From NCBI GenBank assembly GCA_016212215.1, contig JACRGV010000115.1:1-33426 (forward strand): a DNA stretch of 33,426 bases, read 5' to 3'. The notes under the pieces were generated by a model. That model was not told the origin of the DNA and searched no databases. It saw only the letters and a list, made by a program, of their open reading frames with translations. Positions 8,301 to 15,290 of the stretch are shown here, one piece after another. Each line of letters starts with the position of its first letter. Position 1 is the stretch's first letter. This stretch comes from Nitrospirota bacterium (GTDB lineage Bacteria > Nitrospirota > 9FT-COMBO-42-15 > HDB-SIOI813). Both the position numbers and the translations under genes were made by a program.

Positions 8301-9551
8301 TTAAACCGTAAGATCAATATCATTGACCCTTATCTGCGCTGTCATCAACTGGTGCAACAGGGTGCGGAAGAGGTCAGAAAGTAAGGCATGTTTGCGCTTG
8401 TGCAATTCTTCTTTCGCTGACAATGCATCAAGTGCGGCAACAATTTCGCGCTGCTCATTTAGCTGAGTATATGGAATAGGCAACTCCGCCAGCTTCGATT
8501 GAGATAAGTTCGGGATGGTCGTTACATTTCCCCTGCCAAAATACAGGTGCCCAAACTCAAACGCATACCAGAGCCAATACATCAAGAAGGCCGGCTCAAC
8601 ATTCTCGAGATTGACAGCCCTCACTCGATGAAGATGGTTTTGATGGTAACAAGCAGCCAACTCTCCGTTCCACATTGCTGTACGCCCAATGTCGCCACCC
8701 TCACAAACAAGCAGGTCTCCCGGCTGTAAGGTCAATCGCTTTTCTTCCGCTTCAGTGAAGTACATTTCGTCAAGTTCTGACAAATCAAGTCGGCCCCAAA
8801 AGACATTTTTCGTGCGGAGGAAAGGACACTGGTTATCGCCAATGCGGTTCTTCTTTGAAACCTGCTTACCTTGCTGAATTCGGAACAATGAGTCAAGGCG
8901 CACCACCTTCCAACTCTCCGGTACGGGGCCGATTTCGGTTTGTTTTTGGGGTTCGCCGTGCAGGCCCTGGGTGAAGAGTTGGTGGAGGAGTGTCTTTTTC
9001 AGTTCCGTAGTCAGTGCAATCAGCCGTTCCTGTTGCTCGATCGCCTGCTGTACCTGTCCCAACACTGCTGCAATTTTCCTCTGCTCGGGGAGGGGAGGAA
9101 CATAGAGTTTAAACTCTCGTAATGCCGCCCATGATGTACGCGGATGCTGAACACCCGATGTCGTTTTTTTTGAGTGACCTACGAACTCGTCTGTATGTGT
9201 CAAGAGGCATAAAAACTCAGGGATGCACTTCTCCGTCGCTCGGAATACGAGAATGTCTGTCGAACAGATGCCGTCCTCGCTCACCAACACGGACTTGCGA
9301 AGATAAGGACGCAGCTTGCCGAAAAGAATATCATCTTTGCGGAACGTTGTCTTGCCACTGCGAACATCAGATTCCTTTCCACGGCCCACCAGCGTGGGAA
9401 GCCCAGACGCAAGATGTTCAAGACCGAGATACAAACGTTGCCCGTTAGCCGAGGGCGACGCGGCGTCTTGGACACGCCTGCAAATGTCATCAAGTCTTGC
9501 TTGCATCCAACCGCGAGGAGGGTCTTCCAAGAGTAGCGAGTAGTCAGTCAT
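8301..9551 (-). CDS. hsdS: Type I restriction enzyme, specificity (S) subunit
   Basis: DNA-recognition subunit, 416 residues, with the usual two-part plan. Target recognition domain 1 covers about 1-155, followed by a conserved helical spacer (PLPEQRKIAAVLGQVQQAIE, about 155-200). Domain 2 starts near PESWKVVRLDSLFRIQQGK (about 213), and a second spacer begins at LNEQREIVAALDAL (about 365). Each half begins with the W-x(3)-L-D type motif. The recognition sequence cannot be predicted from here. The ATG lies 5 nt after the stop of a 34-codon ORF whose last codons contain the hsdS ribosome binding site (GGAGGGGGA). Confidence 0.95.
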   Translation of the reverse strand: MTDYSLLLEDPPRGWMQARLDDICRRVQDAASPSANGQRLYLGLEHLASGLPTLVGRGKESDVRSGKTTFRKDDILFGKLRPYLRKSVLVSEDGICSTDILVFRATEKCIPEFLCLLTHTDEFVGHSKKTTSGVQHPRTSWAALREFKLYVPPLPEQRKIAAVLGQVQQAIEQQERLIALTTELKKTLLHQLFTQGLHGEPQKQTEIGPVPESWKVVRLDSLFRIQQGKQVSKKNRIGDNQCPFLRTKNVFWGRLDLSELDEMYFTEAEEKRLTLQPGDLLVCEGGDIGRTAMWNGELAACYHQNHLHRVRAVNLENVEPAFLMYWLWYAFEFGHLYFGRGNVTTIPNLSQSKLAELPIPYTQLNEQREIVAALDALSAKEELHKRKHALLSDLFRTLLHQLMTAQIRVNDIDLTV

Positions 9552-9556
9552 TACAC

Positions 9557-9661
9557 CTATCCCCCTCCATACCGCACCTGTTGGTCCCGCACTATAAGTT
9601 CCCGCTTCCGTTCAATTACTGCCAACAACTCCTCCTCTGTGGGCAGGATCAAGTAATTCAT
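9557..9661 (-). CDS. Possible 34-residue leader ORF before hsdS
   Basis: ATG at 9661 opens a 34-codon frame whose product contains LPTEEELLAVIERKRELI and ends RDQQVRYGGG. It is strongly helical and charged, unlike the AT-rich repeats upstream. It stops 5 nt before the hsdS ATG and overlaps the hsdS ribosome binding site, so translation of the two could be coupled. It may be the C-terminal remnant of a larger R-M accessory gene rather than a functional small protein. No family is recognised. Confidence 0.45.
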   Translation of the reverse strand: MNYLILPTEEELLAVIERKRELIVRDQQVRYGGG

Positions 9662-9725
9662 AATTGAGAATCTGGAATTAGGAATGTAGAAAAACATTTC
9701 GTAATTCATAATTTGGAATTAGTAA
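9662..9725. repeat. AATTC-rich heptamer-type repeat before the 34-codon ORF
   Basis: Degenerate units such as TAATTCATAATT and GGAATTAGGAAT are related to the cleaner array at 10093-10157. The tract encodes the last residues of the four-helix-bundle gene (RITNSKL), so that C-terminus is repeat-derived. Confidence 0.6.
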
Positions 9726-10080
9726 TTCTTTTCGATTTCATAGTTTTGATGATGCTTCCTGTGAGCTTCAAGAGTTCTTCGCAGTCTGTGATGATAGAGG
9801 TAGATTCGTTTGCGCCGAGGTATCCGGAATCACGCAGCAGACGCAGCCAATAATGCGTCTCTCTCGCTTCTTTGTAGGCAATGCTCATTTTAGCCGAGAA
9901 ATCCCTTTCCGATTGTCCGCCAATAGCCTCCTCCACATTGGCCCCGATGGAGGTTCCGCTGCGCAGCACCTGTTTGGAAAGAACAAATTCCTTTTTCTGT
10001 TCCGATAGATGCTGATACAATTTCACCATCCGCAAGGCAAATGCATACGACTTTTCTTGAACAATATTATCATGTTTCAT
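9706..10080 (-). CDS. Four-helix-bundle protein (23S rRNA intervening-sequence type)
   Basis: A 124-residue all-helical protein of the bVP/S23 family, first known from ORFs in 23S rRNA intervening sequences. Typical motifs are visible: YAFALRMVKLYQ in helix 1, LSKQVLRSGTSIGANVEEA, then AKMSIAYKEARETHYWLRLL. Members form pentamers with a basic surface; the cellular role is unknown. The ATG at 10080 is chosen over two TTG codons just upstream because GGGG lies 8 nt before it. It sits between hsdM and hsdS, a common location for this family, where it behaves as a passenger or accessory gene. Confidence 0.9.
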   Translation of the reverse strand: MKHDNIVQEKSYAFALRMVKLYQHLSEQKKEFVLSKQVLRSGTSIGANVEEAIGGQSERDFSAKMSIAYKEARETHYWLRLLRDSGYLGANESTSIITDCEELLKLTGSIIKTMKSKRITNSKL

Positions 10081-10092
10081 CAACAAATCCCC

Positions 10093-10157
10093 ATTCTTAA
10101 TTCTTAATTCCTAATTCTTAATTCCTAATTCCTAATTCCTAATTCCTAATTCCTAAA
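10093..10157. repeat. (CTAATTC)n heptamer tandem repeat
   Basis: About nine units of TTCTTAA/CTAATTC phased every 7 nt fill the spacer between hsdM and the four-helix-bundle gene; the right half is nearly perfect CTAATTC. This is the cleanest of the heptamer tracts in the window. Confidence 0.85.
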
Positions 10158-10174
10158 TAACTCTTTCTCTTTCT

Positions 10175-11728
10175 TCATATCCCTATCCTTGATAGAATCG
10201 CCCGCAATGCCGCATTTGTTTCCTTTGCCTCCTCATCAAGGGCGTTCAGTTCCTCCACAATCTCCGTAATCGGCCGGTATTCTTCGGCTTCGCTCACATG
10301 GATGTAACGGCTGGGTGAGATGTTGTAGTCGTTCCTGACGATTTCTTCTTTTGTCACAATACGGCTGAACTTTTCTATCTCTTCCCATTTGAGGAAGGCC
10401 GAGGCGATTTTTCCGATTCCTTCTTCCGTGATATAGTTTTTCGGGTCGCCTTTGGCGAATTCCTTTGAGGCATTGACAAGGAAGAGCTTGTTCTTCCGGT
10501 CTGCCGGTTTCAATTTATTCAGGAAGAGGATGATCCCCGGTGCAGAGGTATTGTAGAAGAGGTTTTCCGGCAGGTAAAGCACCCCTTCCATAATATCATT
10601 TTCAACAAACCACTTGCGGACTTCCTTTTCCTTATTGCTGTTGGAATTGCCGGAGCCTCGGCTTGCTGCGCCGGTGTCAAAGACTACAGCGGCCTTTCCT
10701 CTGTCATTCAGGCTCGCAAAGATATGCTGCATCCAGCCCCAATCGGCCTTGTTTCCGGGGTATCCGGCGCCGTTAGGGAAGCGTCCGAATGTATCGGCAT
10801 TGTAATCCCTTTCCCCGAACATGGTCTGGTTCCACATGGGATTAGCAACTACGCGGTCAAAGGTCATGAGCCTATTGTTATCCCTGAACTTAGGATTACG
10901 GAAGGTGTCGCCTATTTCTATCTGACCTTCCATGTCATGAATAATCATGTTCATGTTGGCCATGGCCCAGGTCTGGGCGATGTATTCCTGTCCGTAGAGT
11001 GTCAACCCGGAAAACTTCTTTCTCCCCTGACCCTGCATCTTTTCATTCAGCGCCAGTTCACATTTTATAAGAAGCCCTGCGGAGCCGCAGCAGGGGTCGT
11101 AGATGGTCATCCCATGTTCGGGGTTCATAATCTTTGCCATTATCATACCCACTTCTTTCGGAGTGTAGAATTCCCCGGCGCTCTGCCCGCCCCCTTCGGC
11201 GAACTTGCGTATGAGATATTCGTAACTTCTGCCGATGATGTCCGGTTCTACGTCATTAAGCCCAAGACGTTTAGTACTGACCTTTTCTATGAGATTGGAA
11301 AGCCTGTCATCATCTATATCACGTACGCCGTGGGTCGTGGCATTAAAGTCCACACGGTCAATAATTCCGGAAAGAAGGGGGTTTTCTTTGGCAACAGCGC
11401 GCAGGTGCGTTGTAAGGGTTTCACCAATTTTAGCAGTCAGTTTGCGGATAGCAGTCCAGACCGGCTCTTCTGCATTATTTGATTTCAGGGGGATATAAAA
11501 CCGTACCAGCTTTTTATCATGTTCAACGAGTCTGAATGCCTTCTCTCTTGAACCGACTTCTGACGCAATCCGGTTGATTTCATCATCAAAGACATCGCAG
11601 AGACGTTTAACAAAGATGAGTGGCAGGATGAAATCTTTATACTTAGGGGCGTCAACAGCACCGTGGATACTGCACGCTGCATCCCATATCCATGATTCCA
11701 TTGACTTGTTTTCTGGTTCTTTAGCCAT
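10175..11728 (-). CDS. hsdM: Type I restriction enzyme, methyltransferase (M) subunit
   Basis: N6-adenine DNA methyltransferase that modifies the site read by HsdS, 517 residues. The helical HsdM N-domain (about 5-150, starting WIWDAACSIHGAVDAPKYKD) is followed by the catalytic domain. SAM-binding motif I reads DPCCGSAG (211-218), with GEFYTPKEV (185-193) just before it, and catalytic motif IV reads NPMW (296-299) in place of the commoner NPPF. A start at ATG 11728 has GAAGG 6 nt upstream. It is the first R-M gene after the right direct repeat and probably begins the operon. Confidence 0.96.
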   Translation of the reverse strand: MAKEPENKSMESWIWDAACSIHGAVDAPKYKDFILPLIFVKRLCDVFDDEINRIASEVGSREKAFRLVEHDKKLVRFYIPLKSNNAEEPVWTAIRKLTAKIGETLTTHLRAVAKENPLLSGIIDRVDFNATTHGVRDIDDDRLSNLIEKVSTKRLGLNDVEPDIIGRSYEYLIRKFAEGGGQSAGEFYTPKEVGMIMAKIMNPEHGMTIYDPCCGSAGLLIKCELALNEKMQGQGRKKFSGLTLYGQEYIAQTWAMANMNMIIHDMEGQIEIGDTFRNPKFRDNNRLMTFDRVVANPMWNQTMFGERDYNADTFGRFPNGAGYPGNKADWGWMQHIFASLNDRGKAAVVFDTGAASRGSGNSNSNKEKEVRKWFVENDIMEGVLYLPENLFYNTSAPGIILFLNKLKPADRKNKLFLVNASKEFAKGDPKNYITEEGIGKIASAFLKWEEIEKFSRIVTKEEIVRNDYNISPSRYIHVSEAEEYRPITEIVEELNALDEEAKETNAALRAILSRIGI

Positions 11729-11744
11729 TAGACACCTTCAATTG

Positions 11745-11786
11745 ATTAACAATTTCTATCCTATTTTTTTATCAAAGCATAAAACC
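11745..11786 (+). repeat. Right copy of the R-M island direct repeat (intact)
   Basis: ATTAACAATTTCTATC, a T-rich run and CAAAGCATAAAACC, nearly identical to 2961-2996 plus 3151-3154 and in the same orientation. It lies between hsdM and the ATPase pseudogene and contains the last four codons and stop of the latter. It represents the empty target of the MITE at 2997. Confidence 0.85.
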
Positions 11787-12989
11787 ATACTGTGTGTTTT
11801 CAAGCTCTGTATGTTTCCTTGAGATAATTCGACAGCTCTTGAGATTAAGCTCTCCGGTTATTGTCTTTAATCGTTTTAAGTCCTGCTCATAAGGCATCAG
11901 CTTTACTTCGTACGCATGATTTTTATCCAGGATGAAATCAATCTCAGCTCCGCTTTTTCGCTGATAATAATTGACCTCTCCCTTGTCCCTCAGCGCTGAA
12001 TAAATTGCGTTTTCAAATAATGCACCCTCGCCAATGCCGGCAAACTGCCCGGTAATTTGCCCGGTGATATGCCCGGTGATATGCCCGGTGATATGATTGA
12101 TAATCCCAGTATCGCATAAATAAAATTTAGGCATACTGCGTATCTCAGAGTCCCGGCTGCGGCTGAATGGCCTGATAAGGGAGATAAAGTAGGTATTTTC
12201 AAGGAAGGCCATATAGTTATAAATCGTTTCTCTTGATACCCCCAACTCTTTAGAGAGCTTTTGAAAATCCAGTTTGGAACCGACCCGCTCCATAAGAAGC
12301 AGCATCAGATCTCTGATCACATTGGTCTTTCTGAAATCCCCAAGCTGAATAACCTCAAGATGGAAGTAAGAGGAAAAGATATCCTGAAGCATCATCCTCT
12401 TCTCTTCTGACGATTCCTTCAAGACCACTCCGGGGAATCCACCGAACATAATATAGTCACTGTAATACCTGTCAATCTCTTCAAAGAGTCCCCTGGCAAC
12501 CCTGCCTTGAATGTTTTCAAGCCTGAGTGCAGGATTCTTTGCACTCAGATATTCACGGAAGTTAAATGGGTGAAGCTCAAAGAGATACTTTCGCCCTGAC
12601 AGAGACTCTGAAAAAAGATTTTTTAGATAGAAACTTGAAGACCCGCTGAGAAAAAACTTTATCCTGTAATGATCAGCAAGGTATTTGACAACTGAAGGGA
12701 TTTGGCTGACAAATTGTATCTAATCGAGAAATACAAACCCGCTTTCCCCGGTTTTAAGACCCAGGAACATCAGTGCATCTAATATCTTCTCATAATTAGT
12801 CTCTTCAAAATGCTTACGGTTAACAGGATTCTCAAGGTCAATGAATATCTTGTTATCCGACTCAATCTCCTGCATGATATGCCGTAGCAGGGTAGTTTTC
12901 CCAACACGCCGCATCCCGGTAATAACAATGGCCTCCGGTGTATTTATGTATTGCCGTACCTTTTGATATAATTCCCTCACTATTTGCAT
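11772..12989 (-). pseudogene. AAA_14/DUF4143 ATPase interrupted by one amber codon
   Basis: P-loop ATPase of the AAA_14-DUF4143 type, about 405 codons. It has Walker A in GMRRVGKTTL (residues about 25-34), a sensor region SGSSSFYLKN, a winged-helix segment (LSKELGVSRETIYNYMAFLE) and a C-terminal nuclease-like fold ending SGAEIDFILDKNHAYEVKL. The frame is open throughout except for TAG at 12720-12722, exactly where the Walker B sequence should read VFLDEIQ; here it reads VFLD-stop-IQ. One G-to-T change from GAG explains it. Start ATG at 12989. It is probably an inactive allele, unless the amber codon is suppressed. The family is often called a toxin-antitoxin-like ATPase, but its role is unproven. 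Confidence 0.88.
12047..12094. repeat. Four 12-bp tandem units inside the ATPase frame
   Basis: GCCCGGTAATTT followed by three GCCCGGTGATAT units. Translated on the minus strand they give the repeating tetrapeptides HITG and QITG within the DUF4143 half. Being 12 bp long, the units change copy number without a frameshift. Confidence 0.85.
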
Positions 12990-13075
12990 GGCACTACCTT
13001 ACAAATAGTTCAACTATTTGTCAAGTACAACCTTTATTTAATTACTCCAGAATTTATAATCCCTATTGTTCTGCC

Positions 13076-13546
13076 CTATTGTTTTGAAAGACGCTTTAAC
13101 TCCTCTATTGAGATTGATACCGGTTTAGAAAATTCATCATAATTCCTGATAATTTCTATAATCCCAGGGGCTACTTCAGAAAATGTGTGTACGTATCCGG
13201 CAGCATCCCCTTTATCGTATTTAGGGGCAAGTGGATTATAGTCTGCAATCTCCCTGGCCTTATGGAGGTGTTCAAAGAGCCTGCTGTATTTTTTATCCAA
13301 TGTCCCTGGTTTTATGAAATGGAGGTTCAGCATGGAGTAAACCCCTTCATGGCTTTTTGGGTCAAAGCCTTTCTGGTAAAGAAGGGCCTTGATGAGATGA
13401 AAGTAAGCGTAATATAAAGAAGACAGCACCTGGCCGTAATTCCCTCTCCTGTAGGCGTCAATAGCGCCTTCTATCTTCTCTCTTGAAAGGTTCAGTGCAC
13501 CGGTTATGTAGCCGTCTCTCTCTTCTTTTCCGATCTCTTTGACCAT
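13076..13546 (-). CDS. HEPN-domain protein (toxin-like partner of the nucleotidyltransferase)
   Basis: A 156-residue helical HEPN protein. The core has SSLYYAYFHLIKALLYQKG in the first helix pair and HKAREIADYNPLAP in the last, i.e. R-x3-D-Y where HepT-type RNases carry R-x4-H-x-Y. It therefore lacks the expected catalytic histidine. It overlaps the upstream nucleotidyltransferase gene by 43 bp and forms a two-gene MNT/HEPN unit. Such pairs act as toxin-antitoxin systems when the HEPN is an RNase; this subtype may instead be a target or partner of nucleotidyl transfer. The function is inferred from the family only. Confidence 0.85.
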   Translation of the reverse strand: MVKEIGKEERDGYITGALNLSREKIEGAIDAYRRGNYGQVLSSLYYAYFHLIKALLYQKGFDPKSHEGVYSMLNLHFIKPGTLDKKYSRLFEHLHKAREIADYNPLAPKYDKGDAAGYVHTFSEVAPGIIEIIRNYDEFSKPVSISIEELKRLSKQ

Positions 13547-13881
13547 AGCAAAATCCCCTCTTCCCTGATCCTTTTCCCTACTCCGATGTCCCCCTTTAAC
13601 AAGGCATCTTCAATGACAATTGGGCTTAATATGAGTTCTCCACTGATATTCATCTCTTCAACAATCTTTATAGAGGCATCCAACACACTGCGGGTGACAT
13701 CCTTGATCATCTCCCTGTCTTTAACAACAACAGCAATGTCAATATCACTCTCAATACTCCCTTCCCCCCTTGCCCTCGACCCAAAAAGATATACAGACTC
13801 AACATCTATTAATTCTCTGATAACCTCAATGAACCGCTTGATCAAAACTTCCTCTAACGGAGTAAGTGTCTCAGTATACAT
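13504..13881 (-). CDS. MNT-type nucleotidyltransferase (antitoxin-like)
   Basis: Minimal nucleotidyltransferase of 125 residues with the signature VYLFGSRARGEGSIESDIDI, that is GS-x10-DxD, around residues 30-50. The metal-binding aspartates are intact, so AMP or similar transfer to the partner HEPN protein is plausible. The first 79 bp of the gene region (13808-13886) occur again, unchanged, at 24032-24110 behind uvrD. No clear Shine-Dalgarno precedes the ATG at 13881. A second, diverged MNT/HEPN pair lies at 29109-29872. Confidence 0.88.
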   Translation of the reverse strand: MYTETLTPLEEVLIKRFIEVIRELIDVESVYLFGSRARGEGSIESDIDIAVVVKDREMIKDVTRSVLDASIKIVEEMNISGELILSPIVIEDALLKGDIGVGKRIREEGILLWSKRSEKKRETAT

Positions 13882-13886
13882 GTTGG
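13808..13886 (-). repeat. 79-bp exact direct repeat, source copy in the nucleotidyltransferase gene
   Basis: Identical over all 79 positions to 24032-24110 and in the same orientation; flanks differ on both sides. It spans the start codon, the first 24 codons of the nucleotidyltransferase and five bases upstream. Confidence 0.92.
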
Positions 13887-14215
13887 CATTATTTATGAAA
13901 CCAGGGGAAAAGTAAAGGAGAAAACAACTACAGATTTAAGAAGTGGTTGAACTTCCGCCATGGCATTGCTCAAATAGTTCCTTGAAATAAATCGCTGGTG
14001 CATTCCTGCCTTGCTGAATTGCAAACAGTGAGTCAAAGTTCTGTCTTGTTTTATCTCAATTGTTTTCTTCTTTACTTTTACCATTTTTTCATCAATAATT
14101 CAGAAATTCTAATCCTATAAATCCTTAGGAGTAATGTTGCGTTCAAAATGTGAAACTGCTTCATGTTTAATTGAGATTGCAACATTGTTTTCTTCTTGTA
14201 ATCAATGGAGTTTAA
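13882..14215. other. Spacer with a possible decayed fragment
   Basis: No confident gene. A 63-codon minus-strand frame (13893-14084) gives an unremarkable product. In another minus-strand frame around 13960-14045 the sequence reads FDSLFAIQQGRNAP, and 25 or so of 28 bases match the region of hsdS that encodes LDSLFRIQQGK. This may be a decayed specificity-subunit fragment. A short ATG frame begins at 14205 and ends at 14288, overlapping the start of the barrel gene. Confidence 0.4.
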
Positions 14216-15115
14216 TTGGAAACAGCCTCAAGATTATTTTCATATTTGGGATTTATCATTTATCCATGTAAATCATCCATCCATGTAATAAGTATTCAAC
14301 TATATTTGTTGCTCCTTTTATTTTCCGGTAATGTTTATGCAAGTCCGTGGATGCAGAGTGAAGGGGATTCTGTAGGTTCTACCGGCATCAGCTATTCACA
14401 GGCCGATAGTTTCTGGAAGAGGGATGGTAAGCTTATGCAATATACCGATAAACATCAGGAGGCTACGTACTATTTGTACGGTGAGTACGGCTATTCTTAT
14501 TATTACAACCTGATCGCCTCAACCGGTTGGAACTACAGAGACGATGGTATAAGAACAAACAACAGTATTGATGACATTAAGATTGGGATAAGGGGGAGGC
14601 TCAACCGGTTTCGTAACGGCAGGACATGGCAGGTTAATGCGATATTACCAACCAGACGAGGTAATTTGCTTGGTTCCCGCCCTGATGGCGGCAAAGCCGG
14701 GATTGATGCAGGTATTTATTATCGCATCGAGCCTGACCCATATCTAAACCCTTTTACAGTCCACAATAAAGGCATCTGGGGCGGAGGATTCGGCATAACC
14801 TTACGCAGCGGGGGAATCGGCAGTGAATTGTGGGCTTATGGTAAATGGGAAAAGAATGTAATAACTCCATCATGGCAGGCAGGATTCAGATTATCAGCAC
14901 TTTCTTCATTCGCAGGAGCAGAATCCGGAAGTGTTGATATATATGGCCCTAATGATAGTTACCATTATCATCAGATCAACTCAGAGTTCCTGCTGAAATA
15001 CCAACTGAATAGGACAACGACTATCAATACATCTTATGTCATGGACTTAGATGGAAGTAATATTAACCGAAACAGTGGCGTGCATATCGGCATATCAACG
15101 AACTGGAAGAAATGA
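14216..15115 (+). CDS. Predicted outer-membrane beta-barrel protein
   Basis: Exported protein with a hydrophobic signal segment (about 27-42, LYLLLLLFSGNVYA) and a likely cleavage before SPWMQSEG. The mature part has alternating aromatic/polar strands typical of barrels (ATYYLYGEYGYSYYYN, IDAGIYYRIEPDP, INTSYVMDLDG) and ends HIGISTNWKK. No named family is recognised; a channel for the polysaccharide cluster it heads is possible. The start is uncertain: TTG at 14216 has GGAG 5 nt upstream but gives a long n-region, and a TTG ten codons later is also in frame. It is transcribed in line with the following genes. Confidence 0.65.
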   Translation: METASRLFSYLGFIIYPCKSSIHVISIQLYLLLLLFSGNVYASPWMQSEGDSVGSTGISYSQADSFWKRDGKLMQYTDKHQEATYYLYGEYGYSYYYNLIASTGWNYRDDGIRTNNSIDDIKIGIRGRLNRFRNGRTWQVNAILPTRRGNLLGSRPDGGKAGIDAGIYYRIEPDPYLNPFTVHNKGIWGGGFGITLRSGGIGSELWAYGKWEKNVITPSWQAGFRLSALSSFAGAESGSVDIYGPNDSYHYHQINSEFLLKYQLNRTTTINTSYVMDLDGSNINRNSGVHIGISTNWKK

Positions 15116-15116
15116 T

Positions 15117-15290
15117 AGCATGAGCCGTTGGCTCACAAAGGAGCAAGGGAATCCCCCCTCTTAAGATAAGAGGGGGGATAGGGGGAGTTATGAAATGCAT
15201 AGAAGAACGATGCATCCATAGCGATAACCCCCCTTGCCCCCCTTAATTTAAGGGGGGAGCCATTTGCGTTAAAAAAGGATTTTCGGATGA
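15117..15290 (+). repeat. Hairpin-module repeat filling the gap before the CotH-like gene
   Basis: It begins TGAGCCGTTGGCTCACAAAGG directly after the barrel gene, contains two long CT/GA palindromes (about 15150-15185 and 15224-15260) around an ATGCAT-containing core, and ends AAGGATTTTCGGATGAAG. The ATG of the CotH-like gene is part of this end. A diverged copy of the same layout follows that gene at 17083-17270. Confidence 0.85.

Noticed and set aside
10093-10157. CRISPR-like array
   Set aside because: Units are 7 nt with no spacers and there are no cas genes; it is a simple tandem repeat.
10724-11482. 252-codon plus-strand frame
   Set aside because: It lies opposite hsdM, whose catalytic motifs are intact on the minus strand, so it is a shadow frame.
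13076-13546. Naming the HEPN/MNT pair hepT/mntA
   Set aside because: The HEPN protein lacks the R-x4-H-x-Y motif of HepT, so the symbols would overstate what is seen.
13893-14084. 63-codon minus-strand frame
   Set aside because: No family resemblance, and another frame in the same bases gives better similarity to an S subunit; not called as a gene.
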